This document shows positions 34,240 to 42,100 of a stretch of 64,000 nucleotides of DNA, piece by piece. The stretch is from positions 87,699 to 151,698 of the forward strand of contig JBDNCJ010000001.1 of assembly GCA_046719715.1 (NCBI GenBank). Direction: 5' to 3'. The stretch is from JANWWM01 sp046719715 (GTDB taxonomy: Bacteria; Bacteroidota; Chlorobiia; Chlorobiales; Thermochlorobacteraceae). Position numbers and translations under genes: made by a program. Below the pieces are notes generated by a model that was not told where the DNA came from, did no database searches, and saw only the letters and a list, made by a program, of their open reading frames with translations. Positions within the stretch are counted from its first letter, which is position 1; each line of letters starts with the position of its first letter.

Positions 34240-34824
34240 ATGAACTTACACACACTTACGCCGGCAAAAGGGTCAAGAAAACCTAAGAAACGCGTCGGTC
34301 GCGGTCCTGGGTCGGGTAACGGCACAACTGCTGGACGTGGAAACAAAGGGCACCAAGCGCGTAGCGGTTACACAACCAAAAACTTTGAAGGCGGACAAAT
34401 GCCGCTTTACCGCCAACTGCCTAAATTTGGATTTACGCCGCCGAACCAAAAAACCGTTATCGGAATCAACGTGGCGCAATTGGAGGCATGGGCGAAAAGC
34501 GGAAAAATCGGCACTGACATGCCGCTCGATGCGTTCAACAAATTGGGCGTAATTGGAAAAACGGAATATCTTAAAATTTTGGGTGAAGGTGAATTGACCA
34601 CGAAAATCAATGTAACCGCACACGCATTCAGCGAAACCGCCAAAGAAAAAATTGAAAAGGCGGGCGGGAGCGTAACCGTCGCCTATAGAACCGTTGCAGA
34701 AGCAAGCACAATGAAGAATGTTGAGTTTGCAAAAGCCGTATCAACACCGAAGCAACTTGTCGATGAACATAAGAAGGCGGTCAAAGCGCGAAAGAAAGCA
34801 TCAGCAAAAACCGTCAAAAAATAA
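34240..34824 (+). CDS. rplO: 50S ribosomal protein L15 with C-terminal extension
   Basis: L15 (194 residues) is a late-assembling core protein. It starts NLHTLTPAKGSRKPKKRVGR and has GSGNGTTAGRGNKGHQARSG and FEGGQMPLYRQLPKFGF. It is about 45 residues longer than usual, ending in a helical/basic tail (VSTPKQLVDEHKKAVKARKK). It is 12 bp before secY. Confidence 0.97.
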   Translation: MNLHTLTPAKGSRKPKKRVGRGPGSGNGTTAGRGNKGHQARSGYTTKNFEGGQMPLYRQLPKFGFTPPNQKTVIGINVAQLEAWAKSGKIGTDMPLDAFNKLGVIGKTEYLKILGEGELTTKINVTAHAFSETAKEKIEKAGGSVTVAYRTVAEASTMKNVEFAKAVSTPKQLVDEHKKAVKARKKASAKTVKK

Positions 34825-34836
34825 TCTTGATTTACG

Positions 34837-36174
34837 ATGAAACTTGTCGAGAGCATTAGAAATATCAGCAAGATTCCGGAGCTGAAAGATCGAATCCTTT
34901 ACACACTTGGGCTTTTGATTGTATATCGAATCGGCTCTCACGTCACCATTCCCGGCGTTGACGCCGCCGCAGTTGCCGCCGCAGGGGCAGGTCCGACGAA
35001 CGATTTATTCGGGCTCTTTGACCTCTTCGTCGGAGGTGCGTTCAAACGTGCTTCAGTCTTTGCGCTCGGAATTATGCCGTATATCTCGGCATCGATTATT
35101 ATTCAATTGCTTGGTGCGGTAACGCCCGTCATTCAACGTTTGCAAAAAGAAGGCGAAGAGGGGCGAAAAAAAATCACCCAATACACGCGCTACGGAACGG
35201 TGTTGCTTGCCGCTATGCAGGCATGGGGCGTAAGCGTGAGCCTTTCCAGCCCGTCATCTTTTGGTCAATCAATTGTGCCTGATCCGGGCTTTTTATTCAC
35301 ACTCTCAACAGTAATTACGCTCACGGCGGCAACAATATTTACAATGTGGCTCGGCGAGCGCATTACAGAGCGCGGAATCGGGAACGGTATCTCGCTCATC
35401 ATTATGATTGGCATTTTAGCTCGATTCCCACAGTCGCTCGTCGCAGAGTGGCAACTCGTTGCAACGGGAAGCAAAAATTTAATTGTTGAAATGATTGTGC
35501 TTGCAATTATGGTGCTGATTGTTGCAGGTGTCGTGCTGATGACCGTCGGCACACGACGAATTCCCGTTCAATATGCAAAGCGGGTTGTCGGACGAAAGGT
35601 TTACGGAGGAACAACGCAATACATTCCCATGCGCGTCATTACGGCGGGCGTCATGCCGATAATCTTCGCCCAGTCCATTATGTTCATTCCAAGCACGCTC
35701 ATTTCATTTTTCCCTGAAAGCGAAGGGATGCAGAAAGTTGCGTCATGGATTTCATATGATTCGTGGGGCTATGCAATTCTGTTTGCGATTCTAATCGTCT
35801 TTTTTACTTATTTCTATACGGCGATTGCCTTCAATCCGAAAGACGTTGCGGATACGATGCAAAAGCAAGGCGGATTTATTCCCGGTGTCCGTCCAGGAAA
35901 AAGCACGGAAGAGTTTATTGACAACATTCTCACGCGTATTACTTTGCCCGGCGCAATGGCACTGGCTATCATCGCTGTTTTGCCGACGTTCTTGGTGAAA
36001 TATGGAAATGTATCTCCGGGCTTCGCACAGTTTTTTGGTGGAACGAGCTTGCTCATCATTGTCGGCGTTGCGTTGGACACGCTTCAACAGATTGAGAGCC
36101 ATCTCTTAATGCGCCACTATGATGGATTCATGAAAACGGGTCGGGTGAGAGGACGAGGGGCGGTCAGCGCATAA
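34837..36174 (+). CDS. secY: Protein translocase subunit SecY
   Basis: Channel-forming subunit (445 residues) of the Sec translocon. Ten membrane helices are visible. Signatures include RIGSHVTIPGVD, ALGIMPYISASIIIQLLGAV, the cytoplasmic loop RRIPVQYAKRVVGRKVYGG and NPKDVADTMQKQGGFIPGVR. It exports, among others, the signal-peptide proteins of this window. It is 23 bp before map; there is no adk gene between them. Confidence 0.98.
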   Translation: MKLVESIRNISKIPELKDRILYTLGLLIVYRIGSHVTIPGVDAAAVAAAGAGPTNDLFGLFDLFVGGAFKRASVFALGIMPYISASIIIQLLGAVTPVIQRLQKEGEEGRKKITQYTRYGTVLLAAMQAWGVSVSLSSPSSFGQSIVPDPGFLFTLSTVITLTAATIFTMWLGERITERGIGNGISLIIMIGILARFPQSLVAEWQLVATGSKNLIVEMIVLAIMVLIVAGVVLMTVGTRRIPVQYAKRVVGRKVYGGTTQYIPMRVITAGVMPIIFAQSIMFIPSTLISFFPESEGMQKVASWISYDSWGYAILFAILIVFFTYFYTAIAFNPKDVADTMQKQGGFIPGVRPGKSTEEFIDNILTRITLPGAMALAIIAVLPTFLVKYGNVSPGFAQFFGGTSLLIIVGVALDTLQQIESHLLMRHYDGFMKTGRVRGRGAVSA

Positions 36175-36197
36175 CACACACGAGAAAAGCAACACGT

Positions 36198-37031
36198 ATG
36201 GTAACGGCGCGAAGCGAAAAAGAAATTGAATTGATGCGTGAAAGCGGCAGAATCGTCGCACAAGCACTTGACGCAATTCAGCTCGAACTTCGCCCTGGCG
36301 TAACAACGAAAGACCTTGACAAAATTGCCGAAACCTACATCCGCAGTCAGGGCGCTCAGCCGAGTTTTTTAGGATATGTGCCACGCGGCGCGCGCGGAAC
36401 GAAGCCGTATCCTGCGTCAATTTGCGCCTCAATCAACGAAGAAGTTGTTCACGGAATTCCGAATCCAAAGCGCGTCATAAAAGAAGGAGACATTGTTTCA
36501 ATTGACGTGGGTGCATTTAAGAACGGTTATCACGGAGATTCTGCAAGAACATTCATCGTAGGAGAAGTAAAGCCTGAAGTTCGCCACCTCGTCAAGGTTA
36601 CAGAGATGTGCTTGATGCTCGCAATCAAAGAGGCTGTGGTTGGTAAGCGCTTGCACGATATTTCCGCCGCCGTTCAAACATATGCGGAAAGTTTCGGTTT
36701 CGGTGTCATCGAAAATATGGTTGGGCATGGAATCGGAACAAAGATGCATGAAGAGCCGCCTGTGCCAAATATCGGCAAAGCGGGAACAGGCGTTTTCTTA
36801 CGAGAAGGAATGGTGCTTGCGATTGAGCCAATGATTAACTTGGGACGCTCGCGCAAGGCGAAAATTTTGAGCGACACGTGGACTGCGGTAACCGCCGATG
36901 GAAAACCTTCTGCACACTTTGAACATACGGTTGTCGTGCGCAAAGGTAAAGCCGAAATTTTAACGCTCTCGCGTCTTCCGAAAACTTTGCTCGCTACGGA
37001 AGAAGACGCGACGATTCAATTAGCGAGTTAA
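36198..37031 (+). CDS. map: Methionine aminopeptidase, type I
   Basis: Removes the initiator methionine from new proteins (277 residues). The metal ligands are in place: Asp in VSIDVGAFKNGYHGDSARTF (two), His in MVGHGIGTKMHEEPPVPN, Glu in AIEPMIN and Glu in HFEHTVVVRKG. The C-terminal tail past residue 255 is longer than usual. It is 20 bp before infA. Confidence 0.97.
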   Translation: MVTARSEKEIELMRESGRIVAQALDAIQLELRPGVTTKDLDKIAETYIRSQGAQPSFLGYVPRGARGTKPYPASICASINEEVVHGIPNPKRVIKEGDIVSIDVGAFKNGYHGDSARTFIVGEVKPEVRHLVKVTEMCLMLAIKEAVVGKRLHDISAAVQTYAESFGFGVIENMVGHGIGTKMHEEPPVPNIGKAGTGVFLREGMVLAIEPMINLGRSRKAKILSDTWTAVTADGKPSAHFEHTVVVRKGKAEILTLSRLPKTLLATEEDATIQLAS

Positions 37032-37051
37032 ACCTAAACCCTTGCTGTAAC

Positions 37052-37270
37052 TTGGCAAAAGAAGAAGCGATTGAGCTCGATGGCGTAATTCTCGAAGCGT
37101 TGCCAAACGCGAGTTTCAAAGTCAAATTGGAAAATAATCTTGAAATCTTGGCGCACGTGTCGGGAAAGATGAGAATGAATTTCATTAAAATTCTGCCCGG
37201 CGACCGCGTGAGGGTTCAGGTGTCGCCATATGACCTAACCAAAGGAAGAATTACTTATCGATTTAAGTAA
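37052..37270 (+). CDS. infA: Translation initiation factor IF-1
   Basis: IF-1 (72 residues), an OB-fold protein that blocks the A site during initiation. AKEEAIELDGVILEALPNAS, LAHVSGKMRMNFIKILPGD and DLTKGRITYRFK cover the full family. The start is a TTG (37052): no ATG or GTG precedes the conserved N-terminus, and the first ATG inside (in KMRMNF) would destroy the fold. The rare start may keep the level low. Confidence 0.95.
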   Translation: MAKEEAIELDGVILEALPNASFKVKLENNLEILAHVSGKMRMNFIKILPGDRVRVQVSPYDLTKGRITYRFK

Positions 37271-37306
37271 GTTTCGAGGGGTTTTCTAAATTAGTATTCA
37301 AAAAAT

Positions 37307-37338
37307 TTTGGAAAGAAATAAAAAAGCGTGTAAATTAG
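37307..37338 (+). promoter_or_regulatory. Possible promoter of the rpmJ-rpsM-rpoA section
   Basis: TTTG at 37307-37310, 20 nt, then TAAATTAG at 37331-37338 (one mismatch to TAnnTTTG). It lies in the only gap above 100 bp in this part of the cluster, 40 bp before rpmJ. Confidence 0.45.
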
Positions 37339-37377
37339 CCGCCCTTTTTTGCAAAGGAAATTAAAATTCGAACGATT

Positions 37378-37494
37378 ATGAAACTTGTCTCGTCGCTAAA
37401 AAAGCGTTGCGAATCGTGCAAAATCATTCGCCGAAAAGGAAAAATTCTTGTCATTTGCAAGAAAAATCCAAACCACAAACAGCGTCAAGGATAA
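37378..37494 (+). CDS. rpmJ: 50S ribosomal protein L36
   Basis: L36 (38 residues), a zinc-ribbon protein of the large subunit. KLVSSLKKRCESCKIIRRKG is followed by ILVICKKNPNHKQRQG, giving a C-x2-C-x12-C-x4-H zinc site. It lies 107 bp after infA and 13 bp before rpsM. Confidence 0.96.
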   Translation: MKLVSSLKKRCESCKIIRRKGKILVICKKNPNHKQRQG

Positions 37495-37507
37495 TAGGAG
37501 ATACAGA

Positions 37508-37888
37508 ATGAGAGTTGCAGGTGTTGATCTTCCAAGAAACAAGCGCGCCGTTATCGGCTTGACTTATATTTACGGCATCGGCGACGCCACCGCCAAAAAA
37601 ATTTTAGCGAAAGTGGGCGTCGACGGGAACCGCAAAATCGCAGAGTTGACGGACGAAGAAGCAAGTCTGATTCGGAACGTCATCACGAGCGAGTATAAAG
37701 TTGAGGGGCAAGCACGAAGCGAACAGCAACTCGCCATCAAGAGATTGATGGATATTGGGTGCTATCGCGGATTGCGTCATCGTAGAGGATTGCCCGTCAG
37801 AGGACAGCGCACGCGCACAAACGCCCGCACGCGCAAAGGCAAGCGCAAGACCGTAGCAGGTAAGAAAAAAGCGGCAGCAAAGAAATAA
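37508..37888 (+). CDS. rpsM: 30S ribosomal protein S13
   Basis: S13 (126 residues) at the top of the 30S head, contacting 50S bridges. MRVAGVDLPRNKRAVIGLTY starts the family; IRNVITSEYKVEGQARSEQQ and YRGLRHRRGLPVRGQRTRTN follow. The ATG at 37508 follows a GGAG site; the frame is open upstream into rpmJ but unconserved. Confidence 0.98.
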   Translation: MRVAGVDLPRNKRAVIGLTYIYGIGDATAKKILAKVGVDGNRKIAELTDEEASLIRNVITSEYKVEGQARSEQQLAIKRLMDIGCYRGLRHRRGLPVRGQRTRTNARTRKGKRKTVAGKKKAAAKK

Positions 37889-37911
37889 TCACTAAACTTT
37901 TGATATAGCAA

Positions 37912-38313
37912 ATGGCAACGACGAATACATCAGCCGCCGCGGCAAAAAAGAAAAAGAAAATCAATGTGTCGCCCGAAGGGTTGGCGCACATTAAAGCGAC
38001 TTTCAACAACGTGCTTGTAACCATTACGGATATGTCCGGCAACACGGTTGCATGGTCTACAGCGGGTAAAAATGGCTTCAAGGGTTCAAAGAAAAACACG
38101 CCATATGCCGCACAAGTTACCGCAGAAGCGGCGGCGCGAGAAGCGGCTGAATTGGGAATGAGAAAAGTCGATGTTTTAATCAAAGGACCAGGCTCTGGAC
38201 GCGACGCCGCCGTTCGCTCCCTGCAAGTTGCAGGATTGGAAGTGCGCTCAATTCGCGACATCACACCGCTGCCGCATAACGGTTGCCGCCCACCTAAACG
38301 CAGAAGAGTCTAA
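37912..38313 (+). CDS. rpsK: 30S ribosomal protein S11
   Basis: S11 (133 residues) on the 30S platform next to the Shine-Dalgarno helix. AHIKATFNNVLVTITDMSGN, GFKGSKKNTPYAAQVTAEAA and ITPLPHNGCRPPKRRRV are standard. The N-terminus is Ala/Lys-rich (ATTNTSAAAAKKKKKINVSP). It is 23 bp after rpsM. Confidence 0.98.
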   Translation: MATTNTSAAAAKKKKKINVSPEGLAHIKATFNNVLVTITDMSGNTVAWSTAGKNGFKGSKKNTPYAAQVTAEAAAREAAELGMRKVDVLIKGPGSGRDAAVRSLQVAGLEVRSIRDITPLPHNGCRPPKRRRV

Positions 38314-38343
38314 CAAATCATAAACCCGATTGGAAGAGTTGAA

Positions 38344-38955
38344 ATGGCAAGATATTTAGGTCCAACCTCAAAAGTTTCTCGTCGCTTGGGCGTCGCTATT
38401 GTCCCAAAAGATGAAAAGTATTTGGATAGACGTCCAAATCCGCCGGGACAGCATGGCGGGTCGCGCAAAGGCAAATTATCGGAATACGCGATTCAGTTGC
38501 GCGAAAAGCAAAAGATGAAATATATCTACGGCGTTTTAGAGCGTCAATTTCGCTCGTATTACGAAAAAGCAACGCGTCAGCGCGGCGTTACAGGGGATAA
38601 CCTCGTCAAGATGCTTGAAAGTCGGCTCGATAATATTGTGTATCGTGCGGGATTTGCGGTGTCTCGTCCTGCCGCACGACAAATCGTCTCTCACGCACAT
38701 CTGCTTGTGAACGGGAAGAAAGTAAATATTCCATCATACCAATTAAAGTCGGGCGATGTGGTGCAATTCCGAGAAAAATCAAAGAATTTAGACGTCGTGA
38801 GAAATTCGTTAAACAAAAAGCCTGACTCGCAAATCCCGACTTGGATTCAAGTCGATAAAGCGAACTTAAAAGCGACATTTCTCAATGCGCCTGAACGCTC
38901 GGAAGTTCAAGAGCCCTTCAACGAGCAGTTGGTCGTTGAATTGTACTCGAAGTAA
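38344..38955 (+). CDS. rpsD: 30S ribosomal protein S4
   Basis: S4 (203 residues) starts 30S assembly and helps decoding accuracy. ARYLGPTSKVSRRLGVAI, NPPGQHGGSRKGKLSEYAIQ and the S4 RNA-binding domain (LESRLDNIVYRAGFAVSRPA; HLLVNGKKVNIPSYQLKSGD) are present. It has no N-terminal zinc cysteines. It lies 30 bp after rpsK and 68 bp before rpoA. Confidence 0.98.
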   Translation: MARYLGPTSKVSRRLGVAIVPKDEKYLDRRPNPPGQHGGSRKGKLSEYAIQLREKQKMKYIYGVLERQFRSYYEKATRQRGVTGDNLVKMLESRLDNIVYRAGFAVSRPAARQIVSHAHLLVNGKKVNIPSYQLKSGDVVQFREKSKNLDVVRNSLNKKPDSQIPTWIQVDKANLKATFLNAPERSEVQEPFNEQLVVELYSK

Positions 38956-39023
38956 GAACCACACCAGCGGCAAAATTTTAGCGTTGCTGTTCAACACTTG
39001 CACAATTTTTCAAGAGGAGCGTT

Positions 39024-40016
39024 ATGATTCAACAAATGCAAATGCCGGAGCGTCTGGAACTCGACGACAGTTCGTATTCCAACAATTACGGCAAATTTAT
39101 TGCTCAACCGCTTGAACGCGGTTACGGAGTAACTATCGGAAATGCCATGCGCCGCGTCCTCCTTTCTTCATTGCCAGGAACGGCAATTACGGGCATCAAA
39201 ATCGAAGGTGTTCTGCACGAATTTTCAACCTTAGAAGGTGTTAAGGAAGATGTTCCGGATATTGTGTTGAACTTAAAGCAGGTTCGCTTCCGCTCAATCA
39301 GCAAGCGCACAGCGGTGGTTTCTTTGACGCTCAAAGGACCGAAGAACTTCACGGCGGCAGATATTGTGAGCAGCGAAGGCGACTTTGAAGTGCTTAATCC
39401 AGATTTACACATCGCAACGCTCAATAAAAATGCGATGATTAAAATGGATATCTATGTTGGCAGAGGACGCGGCTATGTACCAGCAGAAGAAAATAAGCCC
39501 GAAAGCATGCCGATTGGGTTTATTCCCATGGATTCAATTTACACGCCCATTCGCAATGTGAAATACAGCATTGAGAACACGCGCGTCGGTCAGAAAATTG
39601 ATTACGAAAAATTGATTCTGGAAGTCGAGACGGACGGGTCAGTCGCGCCCGATGAAGCCGTAAGCATGGCAGGCAAAATCATCACCGACCATATCAAGTT
39701 GTTTGCTACCTTCACGCCGACGACAGAAGAAGAAACCACTGTTCCTGAAACCCAAGAAGACAACGCGGAGTTCGATAGAATGCGCCAACTCTTGCTCACG
39801 CGCATTGAAGATTTGGAGCTTTCGGTGCGCTCTCACAACTGCTTGCGCTCGGCGGAAATTGAAACTCTGGGGCAACTCGTCGCAAAACGAGAAGAAGAAC
39901 TCTTAAACTTCAAAAACTTCGGCAAGAAGTCGCTCACGGAGCTCAAAGAACTGGTAGAGTCCAAAAATCTGCACTTCGGTATGGATACCTCAAAGTATCG
40001 CTTGAAAGAAGTCTAA
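39024..40016 (+). CDS. rpoA: RNA polymerase subunit alpha
   Basis: Alpha subunit (330 residues). The N-terminal dimerisation domain (about 1-235) includes KFIAQPLERGYGVTIGNAMR and RRVLLSSLPGTAITGIKIEG. The C-terminal domain (about 260-325) reads LELSVRSHNCLRSAEIETLG and LLNFKNFGKKSLTELKELVE, with the helix-hairpin-helix that binds UP elements and activators. A GAGGAG site precedes the ATG. It is 39 bp before rplQ. Confidence 0.98.
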   Translation: MIQQMQMPERLELDDSSYSNNYGKFIAQPLERGYGVTIGNAMRRVLLSSLPGTAITGIKIEGVLHEFSTLEGVKEDVPDIVLNLKQVRFRSISKRTAVVSLTLKGPKNFTAADIVSSEGDFEVLNPDLHIATLNKNAMIKMDIYVGRGRGYVPAEENKPESMPIGFIPMDSIYTPIRNVKYSIENTRVGQKIDYEKLILEVETDGSVAPDEAVSMAGKIITDHIKLFATFTPTTEEETTVPETQEDNAEFDRMRQLLLTRIEDLELSVRSHNCLRSAEIETLGQLVAKREEELLNFKNFGKKSLTELKELVESKNLHFGMDTSKYRLKEV

Positions 40017-40055
40017 AAACAAAGGACAACCGACAAAAAATTTGTAGAGGAAATT

Positions 40056-40532
40056 ATGCGAAAACAAAAGCACACTGTTAAAAAAATCGGACGCACAACC
40101 GCGCACCGACATGCAACGCTCTCCAATCTCTCAACGGAATTGATACGTCATAAACGTATTCGTACGACGGAAACAAAAGCAAAAGCATTGCGACCTTTTG
40201 TTGAAACTCTCATCACGAAAGCCAAAAAAGGCACGATGCATGCACAACGCGAAGCGTTCAAGGTGATTCGCGATAAAGCCGTCATTAAGGAACTTTTCGG
40301 CGAAGTTGCAAATAAAACGGCAAACCGAAACGGCGGATATACGCGCATCATTAAACTCGCGCCACGACTCGGCGACGCGGCAAAAATGGCTTACATTGAA
40401 CTCGTTGACTTTGGCGCAGAACCTGATGTGAAAAAGTCGCAAAAACAAGACCGTGCACGCCGTGTTCGCGGGTCAAAAGAAGCACAGGCGAAAAGCACTG
40501 GCGAACAAAAAGACATGACTGCTACGGCTTGA
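40056..40532 (+). CDS. rplQ: 50S ribosomal protein L17
   Basis: L17 (158 residues) near the tunnel exit, last gene of the cluster. The core (about 1-118) reads GRTTAHRHATLSNLSTELIR, TTETKAKALRPFVETLITKA and GGYTRIIKLAPRLGDAAKMA. A basic tail follows (KKSQKQDRARRVRGSKEAQA), about 40 residues beyond the E. coli length. A terminator follows within 25 bp. Confidence 0.97.
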   Translation: MRKQKHTVKKIGRTTAHRHATLSNLSTELIRHKRIRTTETKAKALRPFVETLITKAKKGTMHAQREAFKVIRDKAVIKELFGEVANKTANRNGGYTRIIKLAPRLGDAAKMAYIELVDFGAEPDVKKSQKQDRARRVRGSKEAQAKSTGEQKDMTATA

Positions 40533-40553
40533 AATCAAACTCATTGAAGCAGC

Positions 40554-40588
40554 AAAGGCTTGTCTTTCGGACAAGCCTTTTTTGTTTT
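40554..40588 (+). terminator. Terminator of the ribosomal protein cluster
   Basis: Perfect 11-bp stem (40554-40564 with 40570-40580), 5-nt loop, then a T-run. It may also help end the converging tRNA-Arg transcript, since the minus strand shows three T after the stem. Confidence 0.85.
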
Positions 40589-40618
40589 CACTGAGCATGG
40601 TCTCAATCGTCAATTTTG

Positions 40619-40692
40619 TGCGCCCGACGGGAGTTGAACCCATAACCTTCGGCTTCGGAGACCGACGCTCTATCCAGTTGAGCTACGGGCGC
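40619..40692 (-). tRNA. tRNA-Arg (anticodon CCG)
   Basis: A 74-nt cloverleaf on the minus strand: acceptor GCGCCCG pairs with CGGGCGC, discriminator A, D arm AGCTCAACTGGATAGAGC, anticodon loop CTCCGAA with anticodon CCG, T arm TGGGTTCAACTCCCG. CCA is not encoded. It reads CGG codons. Confidence 0.95.
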
Positions 40693-40704
40693 AAAAAGTA
40701 AGTC

Positions 40705-40735
40705 CAAAGATACGGTAGCCTATGTCGCGCTCCAA
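40705..40735 (-). promoter_or_regulatory. Promoter of tRNA-Arg
   Basis: On the minus strand TTG (40733-40735), 20 nt, then TATCTTTG (40705-40712), 12 bp upstream of the tRNA. It is a full match to the TAnnTTTG box and overlaps the 3' spacer of tenA. Confidence 0.7.
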
Positions 40736-40737
40736 CT

Positions 40738-41403
40738 TCACGGCTGCCACGATTCCAAATGATATGCACTCTCCCAAAAAAGCCACTCCAAGCGCGAACT
40801 GTTGACAAACGCCTCCGTCATCTTTTTGCGAAGCGAATCTGTCGCCGTATTGCCGACCTCGTCAGTAATCGCAATCATTTTATCAACAATCGCACTGAAC
40901 TCCGGGCTTGAATACATCTCAATCCACTTCTTGTAAGGATTCTTGTCGTAAGAAGGAAGCGTAGAAGATTTTGAAAAGATAAAATTTCCCACTTCGCGAT
41001 AAATCCAAAAACACGGTAAAAGCGCGGCAACGCCTTCTTCATAACTGCGCAAAGAAGCCGTCGCAAGCATATAGTTGGTATAGGTAAAACAGGCAGGCGC
41101 ATAGCCAACATTGAGCGTTGTGCCATAGAAGTCCAAATAAAATTCGTGCAATCCTCGCTCGGCAACAATCGCACCTTCGGCAAATTTGATGAAATCAATG
41201 ATGCGTGCCGCGCCATCTGAACGTGCCGCGATGAGAGAAAGGGCTTTTGCGAAATCCATCAAATACAGGGCATCTTGCTTGATGTAAAACTCAAACCGCT
41301 CCCGCGAGAGCGTGCCGCTCATCAACTCTTGATTGAATGGATGCGTGGTGATGGAATCGTAAATCGGGGCGACTTCGCGCCAAAAAGCATTTGTTAGTTT
41401 CAT
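40738..41403 (-). CDS. tenA: TenA family thiaminase II/aminopyrimidine aminohydrolase
   Basis: TenA protein (221 residues), which salvages thiamin breakdown products by hydrolysing aminopyrimidines. The all-helical fold is recognisable: FWREVAPIYDSITTHPFNQE, the FEFYIKQDALYLMDFAKAL block, AIVAERGLHEFY, and the C-terminal RLEWLFWESAYHLESW with the catalytic Glu region. The ATG at 41403 starts the family; an in-frame start 34 codons upstream adds unconserved residues. I looked for a TPP riboswitch in the 149-bp upstream gap and did not recognise one. The tRNA-Arg promoter lies at its 3' edge. Confidence 0.85.
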   Translation of the reverse strand: MKLTNAFWREVAPIYDSITTHPFNQELMSGTLSRERFEFYIKQDALYLMDFAKALSLIAARSDGAARIIDFIKFAEGAIVAERGLHEFYLDFYGTTLNVGYAPACFTYTNYMLATASLRSYEEGVAALLPCFWIYREVGNFIFSKSSTLPSYDKNPYKKWIEMYSSPEFSAIVDKMIAITDEVGNTATDSLRKKMTEAFVNSSRLEWLFWESAYHLESWQP

Positions 41404-41552
41404 TGTTGGATAAATCCGAGTTTGAGAAAGTTCTAAAATACACCGCGCTGAAAAATTTTCGGCGAATAAAACGCTGGGGCGAAAAGGTTGGAACGAAACC
41501 CGCAAAATTGCGTATCTTCTTGCAGTTTGAAGTTTTTAGAAAGGAGTAAAAA

Positions 41553-42074
41553 ATGAACATTACCAAACCGCTTTCGGATTCTTTTCGCTGGAGTTTTCAA
41601 TATTTTCAGCAACATCCTCTTCAAACGCTTTTTATCATTACCGTTCTTGCAATTCGATATTTCTTTGCTGTCTTCTTCATTTATGGCTTTTGGCATAAGC
41701 TGGTCAAGGAGTGGATGTGGACGGATATAATGAAAGTGCATTTTCAGCAACGCCTCTCTGAAATTCCGCCCGATTCGTTTCAAGCCGCCTACCTCGAGTA
41801 TTTCGGCATTCCCTTCTACATTCCAATCGCTTTTGTTGTAACCGTCGGCGAATTGATTATCGGCGTAGCGTTGATGCTCGGCGTTACAACGCGAGTTAAC
41901 GCGGGCTTCGGGCTGTTCATGCTCCTGAACTTTGCGGCGGGCGCATTTTACAACATTTGGATTATCATTCTCTCTGCAATGGCGATTTTAATTATGTTCT
42001 TTCCGACAGGTCATTGGTTGGGATTTGACAAACACCTACACGAAAAATATCCCAACTCATTCTGGTTCAAATAA
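41553..42074 (+). CDS. DoxX family membrane protein
   Basis: Integral membrane protein (173 residues) with four hydrophobic helices and DoxX-like features: AIRYFFAVFFIYGFWHKLVK, FYIPIAFVVTVGELIIGVAL, MLGVTTRVNAGFGLFMLLNF and the terminal FFPTGHWLGFDKHLHEKYPN. An AAGGAG site precedes the ATG. It is 26 bp before the PEP carboxykinase gene and probably co-transcribed. The function of this family is poorly known; some members relate to thiosulfate or redox metabolism. Confidence 0.75.
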   Translation: MNITKPLSDSFRWSFQYFQQHPLQTLFIITVLAIRYFFAVFFIYGFWHKLVKEWMWTDIMKVHFQQRLSEIPPDSFQAAYLEYFGIPFYIPIAFVVTVGELIIGVALMLGVTTRVNAGFGLFMLLNFAAGAFYNIWIIILSAMAILIMFFPTGHWLGFDKHLHEKYPNSFWFK

Positions 42075-42100
42075 CAACATTAAAAAAAGAGGAGTAAACT

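Noticed and set aside
41404..41552. TPP riboswitch upstream of tenA
   Set aside because: I searched the gap on the minus strand for the conserved thi-box bases and pairing pattern and did not find them.
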